Assembly (NCBI GenBank): GCA_036499165.1
Contig: DASYEE010000081.1
Location: 1 to 64,000 of the forward strand
Length of the DNA: 64,000 nucleotides
Direction of reading: 5' to 3'
Source: Galbitalea sp036499165
GTDB taxonomy: Bacteria > Actinomycetota > Actinomycetes > Actinomycetales > Microbacteriaceae
Positions 34,481 to 43,225 of the stretch are shown here, in pieces; position 1 is the first letter of the stretch, and every line of letters starts with the position of its first letter. The notes below the pieces were generated by a model. The model made no database searches. It was given only the letters and a program-made list of their open reading frames with translations, and was not told the DNA's origin. A program made the position numbers and the translations under genes.

Positions 34481-34949
34481 CATCGTGATTGCCGCGCGGC
34501 GATCGTGGGATCAGCACGATGAATACGACGATTGCCGCGAGCGCTACGACGCCAGCAACCAGTCCGGCCGTGAGGCTGAAGACGAAGTCGAAGATGAACA
34601 GCACGACCCCGGCAGCGAGGATCGCTACCACCCAGACCGTGATGGCGAGCAGGCGGCTTGCGATGTTCACCACCTGCGTCTTGTCGTGGCGTCGAAACTG
34701 AGCCCGATGCAGGCTCACCGACGACAGCCCGAGCAGCGTGCTCACGGCGGCGAGCGCGACCAGCACCCCGTAGATCACCAGTTCGTATCGCGGCAGCGAC
34801 GGAAATCGCTGTTGGAACGCGACGGTCAGCAGGAACCCGCTGATGATCTGGGTACCCGTCTGGGTTACCCGCAACTCCTGCAGGATATCCGACCAGTTGC
34901 GATCCGACCGCTCCGCGCCCGACTCGTCGCGGCCATCCGACGGATCCAC
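34449..34949 (-). CDS. DUF6328 membrane protein
   Basis: About 166 residues with four hydrophobic segments: ISGFLLTVAFQQRF, LVIYGVLVALAAVSTLLGL, LLAITVWVVAILAAGVVLFI and GLVAGVVALAAIVVFIVLI. The sequence WSDILQELRVTQTGTQIISGFLL at the start is the DUF6328 hallmark. A GTG at 34949 is used; a TTG at 34985 overlapping the upstream stop is the alternative, and neither has a strong ribosome-binding site. Function unknown. It follows the DUF1345 gene closely. Confidence 0.8.
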   Translation of the reverse strand: MDPSDGRDESGAERSDRNWSDILQELRVTQTGTQIISGFLLTVAFQQRFPSLPRYELVIYGVLVALAAVSTLLGLSSVSLHRAQFRRHDKTQVVNIASRLLAITVWVVAILAAGVVLFIFDFVFSLTAGLVAGVVALAAIVVFIVLIPRSPRGNHDATESAYRRSR

Positions 34950-34974
34950 ATCGCGGCCGACCGCTGATCCCGAT

Positions 34975-35619
34975 TCAGTTGGCAAGGCCGGCCACCAGGT
35001 TGATCGATGCCGCCAGGATGACCGCGCCGAACAGGTATGACAGCAACGCGTGCCGCAGCGCCGTCGACCGGATAGCACGCGTCTGGAGGTCGGTGTCGGA
35101 GACCTGGTAGGTCATCCCCAGCGTGAACGCGACGTAGGCGAAGTCGACGAAGACGGGATCGTCATCCTGGTTGAAGTCGATGCCGCCGTTGTTCGTGTAG
35201 TAGAGGCTTGCGTAGCGCAGTGTGAAGAGGGTGTGTACGAGAAACCAGGAGAGGGCGAGGCTCACGAGCGCGAACACGGGGATGATCGCCTTCGCAATTC
35301 CGACCGCGTCTTTCGAGCTGACGAGGAGGAGGGCAACCGCGCCAATCCCGGCGACGGCAGCGATCAGGATCAGCACCTCGAGTCCGGCGCGCCCCGGATC
35401 CTCCTGCACGGCGTATTCCTTCGCCTGCGTCGCATCCATCGGGCCAACGACGATCCACGACCACGCGATGTAGACGATGCAGGCCGCACCCCACCCTGCG
35501 GTGGGGCTGTAGACCCAGCCGAGGGTCGCGCCGACGACGACCGCGACGATCACGCCGACGATCACCATCCCGACGAGTCTCAGGCGAGTCGCGTGTGCTG
35601 CAGTTCGACGGTTAGGCAT
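34975..35619 (-). CDS. DUF1345 membrane protein
   Basis: 214-residue membrane protein with about six hydrophobic segments, the start basic and Tat-unlike. DUF1345 features: SWIVVGPMDATQAKEYAVQED, TLFTLRYASLYYTNNGGIDF, and DFAYVAFTLGMTYQVSDTDLQTRAIR, the last being the most conserved block. Function unknown; in other soil bacteria it also occurs among stress-associated genes. Same strand as DUF6328, 25 nt apart. Confidence 0.88.
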   Translation of the reverse strand: MPNRRTAAHATRLRLVGMVIVGVIVAVVVGATLGWVYSPTAGWGAACIVYIAWSWIVVGPMDATQAKEYAVQEDPGRAGLEVLILIAAVAGIGAVALLLVSSKDAVGIAKAIIPVFALVSLALSWFLVHTLFTLRYASLYYTNNGGIDFNQDDDPVFVDFAYVAFTLGMTYQVSDTDLQTRAIRSTALRHALLSYLFGAVILAASINLVAGLAN

Positions 35620-35664
35620 ACGTCATCCTGTCGCTCCTGCGCCCGGTCTCGCGGCACATTTCGT

Positions 35665-36372
35665 TCACCGTGCGTCTCGGAGCAGATCGACGGCAAGGTA
35701 GTGCGAGTACCCGCCTGCCGCCCGCGCGACGCGCCTTCCGGATGTCAGGATCTCCGTCGAGCTCAGGGCCACCGCGAATCCGGCGCGTCGTGCCGTCTCG
35801 ACCAGCTCGACATCCTCGCCAAGCTCGATGGCCTCGAACCCGCCGATTTCGAGATAGGCGGATGCCCGGATGCCGAGACTCGCGCCGTGCACGTGCCCCC
35901 GCGGCTGGCCGGGCGGGTGGGTCGTAAGCCACGCCGAGCGCTGCTCGGGCGAGAGGTCGGCGAAGTCTGGTCGCACGTCGCCGAGATACAGGTCTGCTCC
36001 GGCGTCGGCATGCTCGAGCTGTTCGATGATCCACCGGCTGTGTACGGCGGAATCGGCGTCGGTGTTGGCCAGCCACACGCTTTCGGGTGGCGCGTCGATG
36101 CGGGAGAGCGCGGCCGTGATTCCGAGCGCCCGCGCGGCTCCGACCCCGACCGCGGGGGTTTCGACTACGACAACCCCCGAGCGGCGCGCGATGGTTGCCG
36201 TGGCATCCGTGCATCCGTCTGCCACCACGATCGTGGTGAAGCCCGGCGCACGAGCGCCGAGGCACCTTCTGGTCGCCCGCACCGCGCGGACGATGGATGC
36301 GAGGCTGCGACCGATCAGCTGCGCTTCGTCCCGCGCGGGCAGCACAATCGCCACCTGCGTTGTGACGTTCAC
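35665..36372 (-). CDS. Family 2 glycosyltransferase
   Basis: 235-residue GT-A glycosyltransferase. Sugar-nucleotide site VLPARDEAQLIGRSLASI, then TIVVADGCTDATATIA, the DxD-like NTDADSAVHSRW, HGASLGIRASAYLEIGGF and LGEDVELVETARRAG. No membrane segments. Coupled by ATGA to the PIG-L/methyltransferase fusion gene, so it probably adds a sugar to the same small molecule or glycan. Confidence 0.9.
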   Translation of the reverse strand: MNVTTQVAIVLPARDEAQLIGRSLASIVRAVRATRRCLGARAPGFTTIVVADGCTDATATIARRSGVVVVETPAVGVGAARALGITAALSRIDAPPESVWLANTDADSAVHSRWIIEQLEHADAGADLYLGDVRPDFADLSPEQRSAWLTTHPPGQPRGHVHGASLGIRASAYLEIGGFEAIELGEDVELVETARRAGFAVALSSTEILTSGRRVARAAGGYSHYLAVDLLRDAR

Positions 36373-37742
36373 GACAGGAACCCTTCCCGCTGGGCGACCG
36401 ACCGCGGGTCACGCGCGAGCACGTCGAGCCGGAAGTCGGCCTCTTCGTGCGACGCGACGAGGACGAGGTCGAGGCTCGCCCGCACGATCCGGTGCACGTC
36501 GTCGCCGGCGAGCAGGTAGCCATCCACCGCGTGCCGCCAGTGGCAGAGCACCAGCACACCCTCGGCGGCGAGTGCTGCGGCCGCCTTGGCCGCGACCCGC
36601 TCGAGCACCTCGCTCGACCAGTAGTAGCCCACCTCGCTGATGACGACCAGGTCGAACTCGCCGGGCGGAAAGTCTGTGACGGCGTCGCGGTGTTCGACCC
36701 GCACACAGTCTCGTCCGGCGACGCGCCTGCGTGCCTGCTCTACTGCCGCGGCCGAGATGTCGAGCGAGAGCACGCTGTCGCAGCGGTCGGCCAACTCGCT
36801 CGTCAGCATGCCGATCGAGCTGCCGATCTCGAGCGCGCGACCGTAGTGTTCCGCGGGCAGCGCGGCCATCGTGATCGCTCGCTTGCGGCGTTCGTACCAG
36901 CGCGATGCGAGCCGCCATGGGTCATCCCTGCGCCGATAAAGCTCGTCGAAGTATGGCTCGCCCAGCTCGTCGGGTTCCGCGGTCTGCACCGCGGGCGCGG
37001 ACGTCTCGACGAAGAACTCTCGCGGCCCGTCGAAGTGTCCGAGAAACCCCGCGTCGAGGACGGGCTCGTCTCCCGGCTCATCGCCCAGTCCGTCGACCTG
37101 CGATCGATACGCGCGGACGGCGCTGCGCTTGGCATCGAGGGCTGCGACATCGAGTGCGTGCAACACCCACTCGAGCGAGTCATCCGCAGCCTCGGCGGGC
37201 TCACCCCAGTGCCACATCCAGACCGGGTATTCGAGCAGCCGAACGCCACGGGCGGCCGCTAGCCCGGCGGCCACCTCGCCGACGACCCGATGATCGTGGT
37301 GGCCGTCCCCGCGCCAGGGCGCGACGATAAGGTCGGCGTCGGCCAGTTGTGCGGCGATGCCCGCGCGGATGTCGTCAGTCGCGGCATCCGTCGCTCCGTC
37401 GCCGGCCCCGAGGAAAACGAGCCACGCGCCCGGCGCGATGGCGCCGATCGCTTGCACGGCCTCGTCCCGGCGGAGCGCCCCAAGCGCCGCAGGGGTGTGG
37501 GTGCGGGAGCCCGGATGCGATGCGCTGCCATCCGTGACGATGACGACCGTGAGGTCAACACCGCGCTCGGCCAGGGTCGCCATCAGCCCGCCCGCGCCGA
37601 GCGTCTCGTCGTCGGGATGCGCGGCGACCACCACGGCTCGCGCGACACCCGCGAGTCCAAGCGGTGCCGCATCCCGCACTATTGCCGACTCCTGCCAGGC
37701 GGCCACAGGCGTGCCTGGCACTCGGCTGTCGAAGCTCACCAC
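36369..37742 (-). CDS. Bifunctional PIG-L deacetylase / class I SAM methyltransferase
   Basis: 457 residues, two domains. Residues about 30-225 form a PIG-L/LmbE zinc deacetylase: AHPDDE at 41-46, TDGSASHPGS, and GDGHHDHRVVGEVA with the second metal His. A short linker precedes a Rossmann methyltransferase (about 260-457): YERRKRAITMAAL, ALEIGSSIGMLTSELA for SAM, LSLDIS acidic end of strand 2 and VISEVGYYW. The fusion implies removal of an N-acetyl group and methylation of one product. Overlaps the acyl-CoA dehydrogenase-like gene by 7 nt and the GT2 gene by 4 nt. Confidence 0.9.
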   Translation of the reverse strand: MVSFDSRVPGTPVAAWQESAIVRDAAPLGLAGVARAVVVAAHPDDETLGAGGLMATLAERGVDLTVVIVTDGSASHPGSRTHTPAALGALRRDEAVQAIGAIAPGAWLVFLGAGDGATDAATDDIRAGIAAQLADADLIVAPWRGDGHHDHRVVGEVAAGLAAARGVRLLEYPVWMWHWGEPAEAADDSLEWVLHALDVAALDAKRSAVRAYRSQVDGLGDEPGDEPVLDAGFLGHFDGPREFFVETSAPAVQTAEPDELGEPYFDELYRRRDDPWRLASRWYERRKRAITMAALPAEHYGRALEIGSSIGMLTSELADRCDSVLSLDISAAAVEQARRRVAGRDCVRVEHRDAVTDFPPGEFDLVVISEVGYYWSSEVLERVAAKAAAALAAEGVLVLCHWRHAVDGYLLAGDDVHRIVRASLDLVLVASHEEADFRLDVLARDPRSVAQREGFLS

Positions 37743-38764
37743 GGCGCGGCCTCCCCCTGCCGAAGCAGTCGCCCGAGCGACTCGTCGTCGCGCTCCGCGT
37801 GGTGCTGGCGCACGTAGAGCTCAAGGTCTGCGACGCGTTTGGCGTGGGCGGCGTCCTGCGCGAGCGGACCGGGGCCGAGGACGTGCCCGGCCCGCCACAG
37901 CACTTCTTCCACGGTGCGGGCGACCGTGCCACGCACTCGCTTGGCCAGCAGTTTCGCGCTGCTGGAGTCGACTCCCGCTTCGACGCTGGCGGCCGCGTCG
38001 GCGAGCGCGCGCTGGGCCTGCTGCAACGAGATATCGACGGCACCGAGGTGCATCGCAGCCAACGGGCTGCCGCCACCGTCACCCGCCTCGAAGACCGTGC
38101 GGGCGATCCCGACCGCCCCGCCGAACCAGCACGCGGCGACCCCGATGCCGCCGATGTCGAAACCCGGACGCTCGAGGTACCAGCCGGGCTCCCCGACTGC
38201 CGTGCCCGCGACATCCTGGAGGTGGATCGACGAGCTGACAATCTCGGTCAGCCCACGCGCGTGCCATTGGCCGGTCGCGACCGCGATACGGCCGTCGCGC
38301 AGGTCGATCGCGAACAGGCCGCGACGCCGGTCATCCACGTGTGCGGTCACGAGCGCGAAGTCGAGTTGCCCGGCAAGCGAGCACCACGGCTTTGTGCCCG
38401 TCAGGCGCCATCCGGTCGGCTGCTCGCTGGCCAGAAGCGGCTCGCTCCCGCCCTCCGCCGCGAAGACGCCCCACGCGCCGCCCCGCCACGCGGGATCCGC
38501 GCCGCTCATGTCGGCCTGCGAGAGGATTCCCGCGGCATCCAGGTGGGGTTCGAGCGCGCGAGCGAGAGCCAGATCGAACGACGCCAGCGTCGCCAGCGCC
38601 TCCCAGGAATCGAGCGGGGAGGCGGCGTTCTCCTCGACAAGCACAGCGGCCTGCGGCGCGAGAGACAAGACCTCGTCGACGGTAGTCAGGCGCTGCGCGA
38701 GCATCCACTCGGTCGCCCGGCCGGCGTCATGCCCGCCGATCGCGACACGCGTCAGGCTGCTCAC
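37736..38764 (-). CDS. Acyl-CoA dehydrogenase-like flavoprotein (short)
   Basis: 342 residues with acyl-CoA dehydrogenase fold features: GAWGVFAAEGGSEPLLA, GWRLTGTKPWCSLAGQLDFALVTA (flavin-binding middle domain) and a helical C-terminal domain with LQQAQRALADAAASVE and RTVEEVLWRAGHVLGPGPL. It is shorter than fatty-acid enzymes and the usual catalytic Glu is not obvious, so it may oxidise an unusual substrate. It sits between the Zn-dehydrogenase and the PIG-L fusion, coupled on both sides. Confidence 0.82.
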   Translation of the reverse strand: MSSLTRVAIGGHDAGRATEWMLAQRLTTVDEVLSLAPQAAVLVEENAASPLDSWEALATLASFDLALARALEPHLDAAGILSQADMSGADPAWRGGAWGVFAAEGGSEPLLASEQPTGWRLTGTKPWCSLAGQLDFALVTAHVDDRRRGLFAIDLRDGRIAVATGQWHARGLTEIVSSSIHLQDVAGTAVGEPGWYLERPGFDIGGIGVAACWFGGAVGIARTVFEAGDGGGSPLAAMHLGAVDISLQQAQRALADAAASVEAGVDSSSAKLLAKRVRGTVARTVEEVLWRAGHVLGPGPLAQDAAHAKRVADLELYVRQHHAERDDESLGRLLRQGEAAPW

Positions 38765-39936
38765 GGCTGGAGCACGACCTTGATGCAGCCGTCTTCCTTC
38801 TTCTGGAAGATCTCGTACATCTCGGGCGCGCGCTCGAGAGGTTCATGATGAGTCACCAGGTCGAGCACGCCGAGCGGGTCGGCCGGGTCTTCGACGATCG
38901 GCAGGATGTCGTCGACCCAGTTGCGCACGTTGCACTGCCCCATGCGCACCGTCACCTGCTTGTCGAACATCGACTTCATCGGCATGGGGTCGGCCTCGCC
39001 TCCATACACGCCGCTGATCGACACCGTCCCCCCGCGCCGGACCAGGTCGAGCGCGCCATGGAGCGAGGTGAGTCGATCGATTCCGGCCTTCTCCATGACG
39101 GGCCGGGCAAGCGCCTTCGGCAGCAGGCCGACGGCCGCCTGCGCGACCGCGGCGACGCCCCCGTGATTCGCCTCCATGCCGACGGCATCCACTACGGAGT
39201 CGGGGCCCCGGCCCTGCGTTGCGTCGCGGATGTCGGCAATGGTGTCGTCGTCGAAGTCGTATGCCTCGACCCCGTGGCGCACCGCGAGGTCGCGTCGCTC
39301 CTTGATCGGATCGATCGCCAGCACGCGGTAACCGCGACGGACGCCAACACGCGATGCGAACTGCCCCACCGGCCCGAGGCCGAACACGACAAGCGTGCCG
39401 CCATCGGGCACATTCGCGTATTCGACGCCCTGCCACGCGGTGGGAAGGATGTCGCTCAGGAACAGGTACCGGTCATCCGGCCCTTCACTGCTCACCTTGA
39501 TGGCGTTGTAATCGGCTAGCGGAACGCGCAGCAACTCGGCCTGGCCGCCCGGAACCTGCCCGTAGAGCTTCGTGTAGCCGAACAGCGCGGCGCCGGAGCC
39601 CTGATCGCGTACCTGCGTCGTCTCGCACTGCGACTGCAGCCCGCGCGAGCACATGTAGCAGTGTCCACAGGCGATATTGAAGGTCACGACCACGCGGTCG
39701 CCGACCCTGATGTTGCGCACCTGCGAGCCGACCGCCTCGACGATGCCCATCGGCTCGTGGCCGAGGATGTCGCCACGGTCGAGAAAGGGACCAAACAGCT
39801 CGTAGAGGTGCAGGTCTGATCCGCAGATCGCTGTCGACGTGATGCGCACGATCGCATCGGTCGGCTCCAGGATCGTCGGATCGGGCACGGTTTCGACCGA
39901 CACCGATCTCGTGCCCTGGTACGTGAGTGCCCGCAT
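38761..39936 (-). CDS. Zinc-dependent alcohol dehydrogenase (formaldehyde-dehydrogenase-like)
   Basis: 391-residue medium-chain dehydrogenase. Catalytic zinc site CGSDLHLYE and GHEPMGIVEAVG, structural zinc loop CGHCYMCSRGLQSQC, NAD motif VVFGLGPVGQFASR. The long insert with GGQAELLRVPLADYNAIKV resembles glutathione-independent formaldehyde dehydrogenase/threonine-dehydrogenase-like proteins. Its stop overlaps the acyl-CoA dehydrogenase-like gene start by ATGA, so it heads the GT2/PIG-L cluster. Confidence 0.9.
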   Translation of the reverse strand: MRALTYQGTRSVSVETVPDPTILEPTDAIVRITSTAICGSDLHLYELFGPFLDRGDILGHEPMGIVEAVGSQVRNIRVGDRVVVTFNIACGHCYMCSRGLQSQCETTQVRDQGSGAALFGYTKLYGQVPGGQAELLRVPLADYNAIKVSSEGPDDRYLFLSDILPTAWQGVEYANVPDGGTLVVFGLGPVGQFASRVGVRRGYRVLAIDPIKERRDLAVRHGVEAYDFDDDTIADIRDATQGRGPDSVVDAVGMEANHGGVAAVAQAAVGLLPKALARPVMEKAGIDRLTSLHGALDLVRRGGTVSISGVYGGEADPMPMKSMFDKQVTVRMGQCNVRNWVDDILPIVEDPADPLGVLDLVTHHEPLERAPEMYEIFQKKEDGCIKVVLQP

Positions 39937-40226
39937 CCGCGTCGTCCTTCGCTTCGATGGTCGTGATCACATCTAGTGCATCCGAATTCCAGCGAGACGC
40001 ATAAGGGGATGCGCTTTTACACCCACCCGTTGATCTGCGAGGAGACCCGATGTACTATCCGGGCGAATTGTTGGCGATCGGAGTCGCCTCCGAGCGGAAT
40101 TCCGCGACGTTCCGCCAGTTCTCGCCTCTCCCGCGCATCTCTGGCTATCGGCGAGGCAGTATAGGTCCCCGGGGGCCAGCGCGACCCTCATTGACCTCCC
40201 GCACGCCCCGACGGCAGCATGAGTCG

Positions 40227-41027
40227 ATGACTGTTGCGATGGGTGACGACGTGCAAAATGGCGAAGCGGTGATGCTCGACCGAGACCGTCTTGCCGCCGA
40301 CCTGCACGGTGCAGTCGAGCGCGGCGAGATCGTCGCCTACTACCAGCCCCAGCTCGACATCGACACTCGCCGGATAGTGTCGGCCGAGGCACTCAGCCGC
40401 TGGGTGCATCCGGAGTTGGGGATTATTCTTCCCGGCAACTTCATCCCCCTCGCCGAAGAAATCGGCCTCATCAGCGATATCGGTGATCACATGATTGCCC
40501 TCAGTTGCCAAAGCGCGGCCGCCTGGGCGCACAATGGAACGCCGATCGAGGTCGCCGTCAACGTGTCGGGTATCCAGTTGCGAGATGCTGGCTTCAGCGA
40601 ACGGCTCATTTCGGCGATGCGCGCCGCTCAGCTGAATCCGCAGTTCCTGACCATCGAGGTCACCGAGTCAATCGAAATCATTGACGTATCGACCGTCGCG
40701 GAGCGTCTTGACTGGCTGAGGAGCGTGGGCGTCACCATCTCCGTTGACGACTTCGGCACCGGACACTCCTCGGTCGAACAGGTTCTCGACCTGCGGGCCA
40801 CTGAACTGAAGATCGACCAGGCCCTCGTGCGAAACGACAGCATGGCGGCCCGCGTGCTTCTCGCCGCCGTCGTCACATTCGCCCACGACAAGGGCCTTAG
40901 GGTCGTTGCGGAGGGCGTCGAGACCGAAGAACAGCTGGCGAGGATGCGCGAATTGCGCTGCGATCGCGCGCAGGGCTACCTGCTCGGGATGCCGATGCCG
41001 AAGCCCGAGTTCGACCGACTCCTCTAG
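40227..41027 (+). CDS. EAL domain c-di-GMP phosphodiesterase
   Basis: 266 residues consisting almost only of an EAL domain. Catalytic motifs are present: SAEALSRW (EAL), VNVSGIQL (Asn), TIEVTES (Glu), DDFGTGHSS (two Asp), ELKID (Lys), and VVAEGVETEEQ plus QGYLLG. It should degrade c-di-GMP to pGpG. ATG at 40227 is chosen; an ATG at 40050 in the same frame would add 59 residues of non-family sequence. No sensor domain is attached, so control must be at expression or by partners. Its stop shares CTAG with the converging gene. Confidence 0.92.
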   Translation: MTVAMGDDVQNGEAVMLDRDRLAADLHGAVERGEIVAYYQPQLDIDTRRIVSAEALSRWVHPELGIILPGNFIPLAEEIGLISDIGDHMIALSCQSAAAWAHNGTPIEVAVNVSGIQLRDAGFSERLISAMRAAQLNPQFLTIEVTESIEIIDVSTVAERLDWLRSVGVTISVDDFGTGHSSVEQVLDLRATELKIDQALVRNDSMAARVLLAAVVTFAHDKGLRVVAEGVETEEQLARMRELRCDRAQGYLLGMPMPKPEFDRLL

Positions 41028-41305
41028 TCGAGGTCGTCGAACGCGGGCTCGTTCACCTCGGCGCGTGGCGCGTCGTTGACCTCGATCTGTGCCCAGACGA
41101 CCGGCATGCCTGGGGAGAACAGGATGTCGAGGCCCGGCCCGTCGCGCAGCGGCGGGATGTTGACGTACCCACCACCGCCCTGGATCGCCGTGAGGATCTT
41201 CGCCTTGAGCTCATCGACCGGGGTCGGAAGGAAGTAGTCCTTGCCATCAACTGTGAGCCTGTGGACGATCGTCACAATATTGCACCCGTCTGTCGTCGAC
41301 CCCAT
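41024..41305 (-). CDS. Hypothetical 93-aa protein
   Basis: Small soluble acidic protein. The centre reads TVDGKDYFLPTPVDELKAKILTAI, suggesting a small beta-sheet with a helix, and the C-terminal tail is acidic. An internal GTG at 41275 is an alternative start giving 83 residues. No family recognised. Divergent from the DUF7882 gene, converging with the EAL gene. Confidence 0.6.
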   Translation of the reverse strand: MGSTTDGCNIVTIVHRLTVDGKDYFLPTPVDELKAKILTAIQGGGGYVNIPPLRDGPGLDILFSPGMPVVWAQIEVNDAPRAEVNEPAFDDLD

Positions 41306-41436
41306 TTACGAGTCTGCCGACCACGCTACCTGTTCTTGCCGTCGTGAGTAAGCGGTGCCTTCGGCCTTCATTCCGTTGGTAGTGTGCGTACACCGGCGGG
41401 CATTGTGCTCGTCAAAATCCTTCACGAAAGGTCCCC

Positions 41437-41745
41437 GTGGGCTCCCTCTACTACGACGGTGAAGAGTTTGAACTCGACGACCGCGTTCTCACCCACCTCC
41501 AGATTGTCATCTCGACGAAGCTCCGTCGCGGCGAGGACTTCTTCCTCTCCTGGCAGGTGCCGGCCGAGCGCGGCAGCGGCAGGAACGCGTTGTGGATCGA
41601 CAACGGCGTACCCATCCGCTTCTTCTACAGCGGTTCGCGCAATGTCTCGGTCAACCGCGAATGGGTCGAGGCCATGATCATGGGCGCAGGGCGGGCATCC
41701 GGCCTGATCCTCGGCGACGAACCGACTCAGGCCGCCCAGCAGTAG
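41437..41745 (+). CDS. DUF7882 family small protein
   Basis: 102 residues from a GTG at 41437. The sequence MGSLYYDGEEFELDDRVL, HLQIVISTKLRRGEDFFLSW, LWIDNGVPIRFFYSGSRNVS and VNREWVEAMIMGA is the typical pattern of a protein family frequent in Microbacteriaceae. Relatives are often mislabelled as ATP-dependent DNA ligase; no ligase motif is present. Function unknown. A strong hairpin follows. Confidence 0.85.
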   Translation: MGSLYYDGEEFELDDRVLTHLQIVISTKLRRGEDFFLSWQVPAERGSGRNALWIDNGVPIRFFYSGSRNVSVNREWVEAMIMGAGRASGLILGDEPTQAAQQ

Positions 41746-41764
41746 CGACCCGTCTCGTTAACGG

Positions 41765-41800
41765 CGAAAGCCCGCCCCTGCACGCAGGGGCGGGCTTTCG
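41765..41800. terminator. Bidirectional hairpin terminator
   Basis: Perfect 17-bp inverted repeat CGAAAGCCCGCCCCTGC with its complement, separated by AC. The A/T-rich outer ends (AAAG, CTTT) suit termination in both directions, between DUF7882 (plus) and the small hydrophobic protein gene (minus). Confidence 0.85.
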
Positions 41801-41815
41801 ACTGCTTGGGCGCGG

Positions 41816-41980
41816 TTAGACGCGGCTGCGTCCGGAGATGCTCCGGATCAGGAAGGCGATCACCGCGAGGATCAGGAGAACAATTCCGACCCAGAGGAGA
41901 AAGCTGACGGCGTGTACAAGGCCGCCCGTGACTGCCAGGACAATCGCGACGATAGCGATGATGACGAACAGGATGCTCAT
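41816..41980 (-). CDS. Small hydrophobic two-TM protein
   Basis: 54 residues, almost entirely two hydrophobic helices (SILFVIIAIVAIVLAVTGGL and LLWVGIVLLILAVIAFLI) with a short basic tail. Similar small hydrophobic proteins are abundant in actinobacteria and often stress-induced. ATG at 41980; a longer open frame to 42076 lacks similarity. Upstream lies a motif shared with the epimerase promoter at 25.7 kb. Confidence 0.75.
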   Translation of the reverse strand: MSILFVIIAIVAIVLAVTGGLVHAVSFLLWVGIVLLILAVIAFLIRSISGRSRV

Positions 41981-42051
41981 GACTTCTGCCTTTGTTAGAG
42001 AGTGTTTGTGAGTTTCGGCCACGACCCGCGCTTGTTCCGCGGGCCGCACAT

Positions 42052-42097
42052 AAAACGCTAGCGTCGTCACCCCCACCCGCCGCAGGCGTTGACAACC
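42052..42097 (-). promoter_or_regulatory. Candidate promoter motif of the small hydrophobic protein gene
   Basis: On the minus strand GGTTGTCAACG (42097-42087) is followed after 25 bases by CTAGCGTTTT (42061-42052). Both blocks match the motif at 25716-25758. Confidence 0.45.
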
Positions 42098-42172
42098 CCC
42101 GGTCGGTCGCGGTATGGAAGTCGCCGCTCTGCGCGGGTCGAGCAGCCCGCCCGCCGGAACCGAGCTCGAGCG

Positions 42173-43192
42173 CTATCGCGGATCGCCGAGACGCTGCGGG
42201 TAGACGATCGCCTTCACCGCATCCCGGTCGGTTGCACCGATCGTGAGCGCGTCGGCGGCGCGATCGAGCGGGAAGCTGTGGGTGTGAACGCCCTCCAGGT
42301 TGACCCTGCCCGACGAGATCAGGGCGATCGCGAGCGGCCAGGTGTTCTGGTACCGACTGACCAGTGAGATCGTCAGCTCGTTCCAGTTGAGAGTGTGCAG
42401 CGGCAACTCCGCGTTGACCTTCGAGATGCCAATCACCGCGGCGCGACCGGCGGGCGCGAGCCTCGCGAGACCATCGGCCAGCACGCCGGGCGCACCGGAG
42501 CACTCGAGCAGGATGTCGAACGAGTCGTCGCTGGGCGCGCCGCTCTGCTCGATCGCGAAGCCGTGTCGCGCGGCGAGGGCAAGTCGGGCGTCCGAGACAT
42601 CCGTCACCGTGACCGTGGATGCGCCGAGCGCCTTCGCGGACTCCGCCGCCAGCAGCCCAACCGGTCCGGCGCCCGTCACGAGCACGCGATCGCCGGGTCG
42701 AAGCCCAGCGCGCTGGCATCCCCACAGTCCGACGGAAAGCGGCTCGACGATGGCGCCTTCCTCGTAGCTCATCGAATCGGGCAGCACGAAAAGGTTGCGC
42801 GCGTCGATGGCCAGCCGCTGCACCAGGGCGCCGTCGTAGGGCGGAGTGGCGAGAAATACGAGGTCCGGGCACAGGTGATATCGCCCTGCCATGCACTGCT
42901 TGCAGTTGCGGCACGGCGTGCTCGGCTCGATCGCGACGCGGTCGCCGACCGAAACGTTGGTGACGCCAACGCCCACGGCAATCACCTCGCCGGCGGTCTC
43001 GTGGCCGAGGATGATGTCGCCGTCGACGACGAACGGTCCGATGCGGCCGTAGTGGTAGTAGGCGACATCCGATCCGCACACCCCGACGGTCTCGATCGCG
43101 ACGACCGCCTCTCCGGGTGCGGCAACAGGATCCGGCCGCTCCTGCAGTTCGATCGTGTCGATGCCCGTCATCACGGCGGCGAGGTTAGTCAT
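42173..43192 (-). CDS. Zinc-dependent polyol dehydrogenase (sorbitol/xylitol dehydrogenase-like)
   Basis: 339-residue medium-chain dehydrogenase. Catalytic zinc residues in GVCGSDVAYY and LGHETAGEVIAVG, structural zinc loop CRNCKQCMAGRYHLC, and NAD motif VTGAGPVGLLAAE. EPLSVGLWGCQRAGLRPGDR is typical of sorbitol/xylitol/L-idonate dehydrogenases. The gene is on the same strand as, and 33 nt downstream of, the TetR gene, so both may be controlled from the same operator. Confidence 0.88.
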   Translation of the reverse strand: MTNLAAVMTGIDTIELQERPDPVAAPGEAVVAIETVGVCGSDVAYYHYGRIGPFVVDGDIILGHETAGEVIAVGVGVTNVSVGDRVAIEPSTPCRNCKQCMAGRYHLCPDLVFLATPPYDGALVQRLAIDARNLFVLPDSMSYEEGAIVEPLSVGLWGCQRAGLRPGDRVLVTGAGPVGLLAAESAKALGASTVTVTDVSDARLALAARHGFAIEQSGAPSDDSFDILLECSGAPGVLADGLARLAPAGRAAVIGISKVNAELPLHTLNWNELTISLVSRYQNTWPLAIALISSGRVNLEGVHTHSFPLDRAADALTIGATDRDAVKAIVYPQRLGDPR

Positions 43193-43225
43193 GTCGCCAT
43201 TCTGCCGCGGGGCGGGGCGCCGGAG

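Noticed and set aside
41437..41745. ATP-dependent DNA ligase
   Set aside because: A common database label for this small family; no nucleotidyltransferase motif and far too short.
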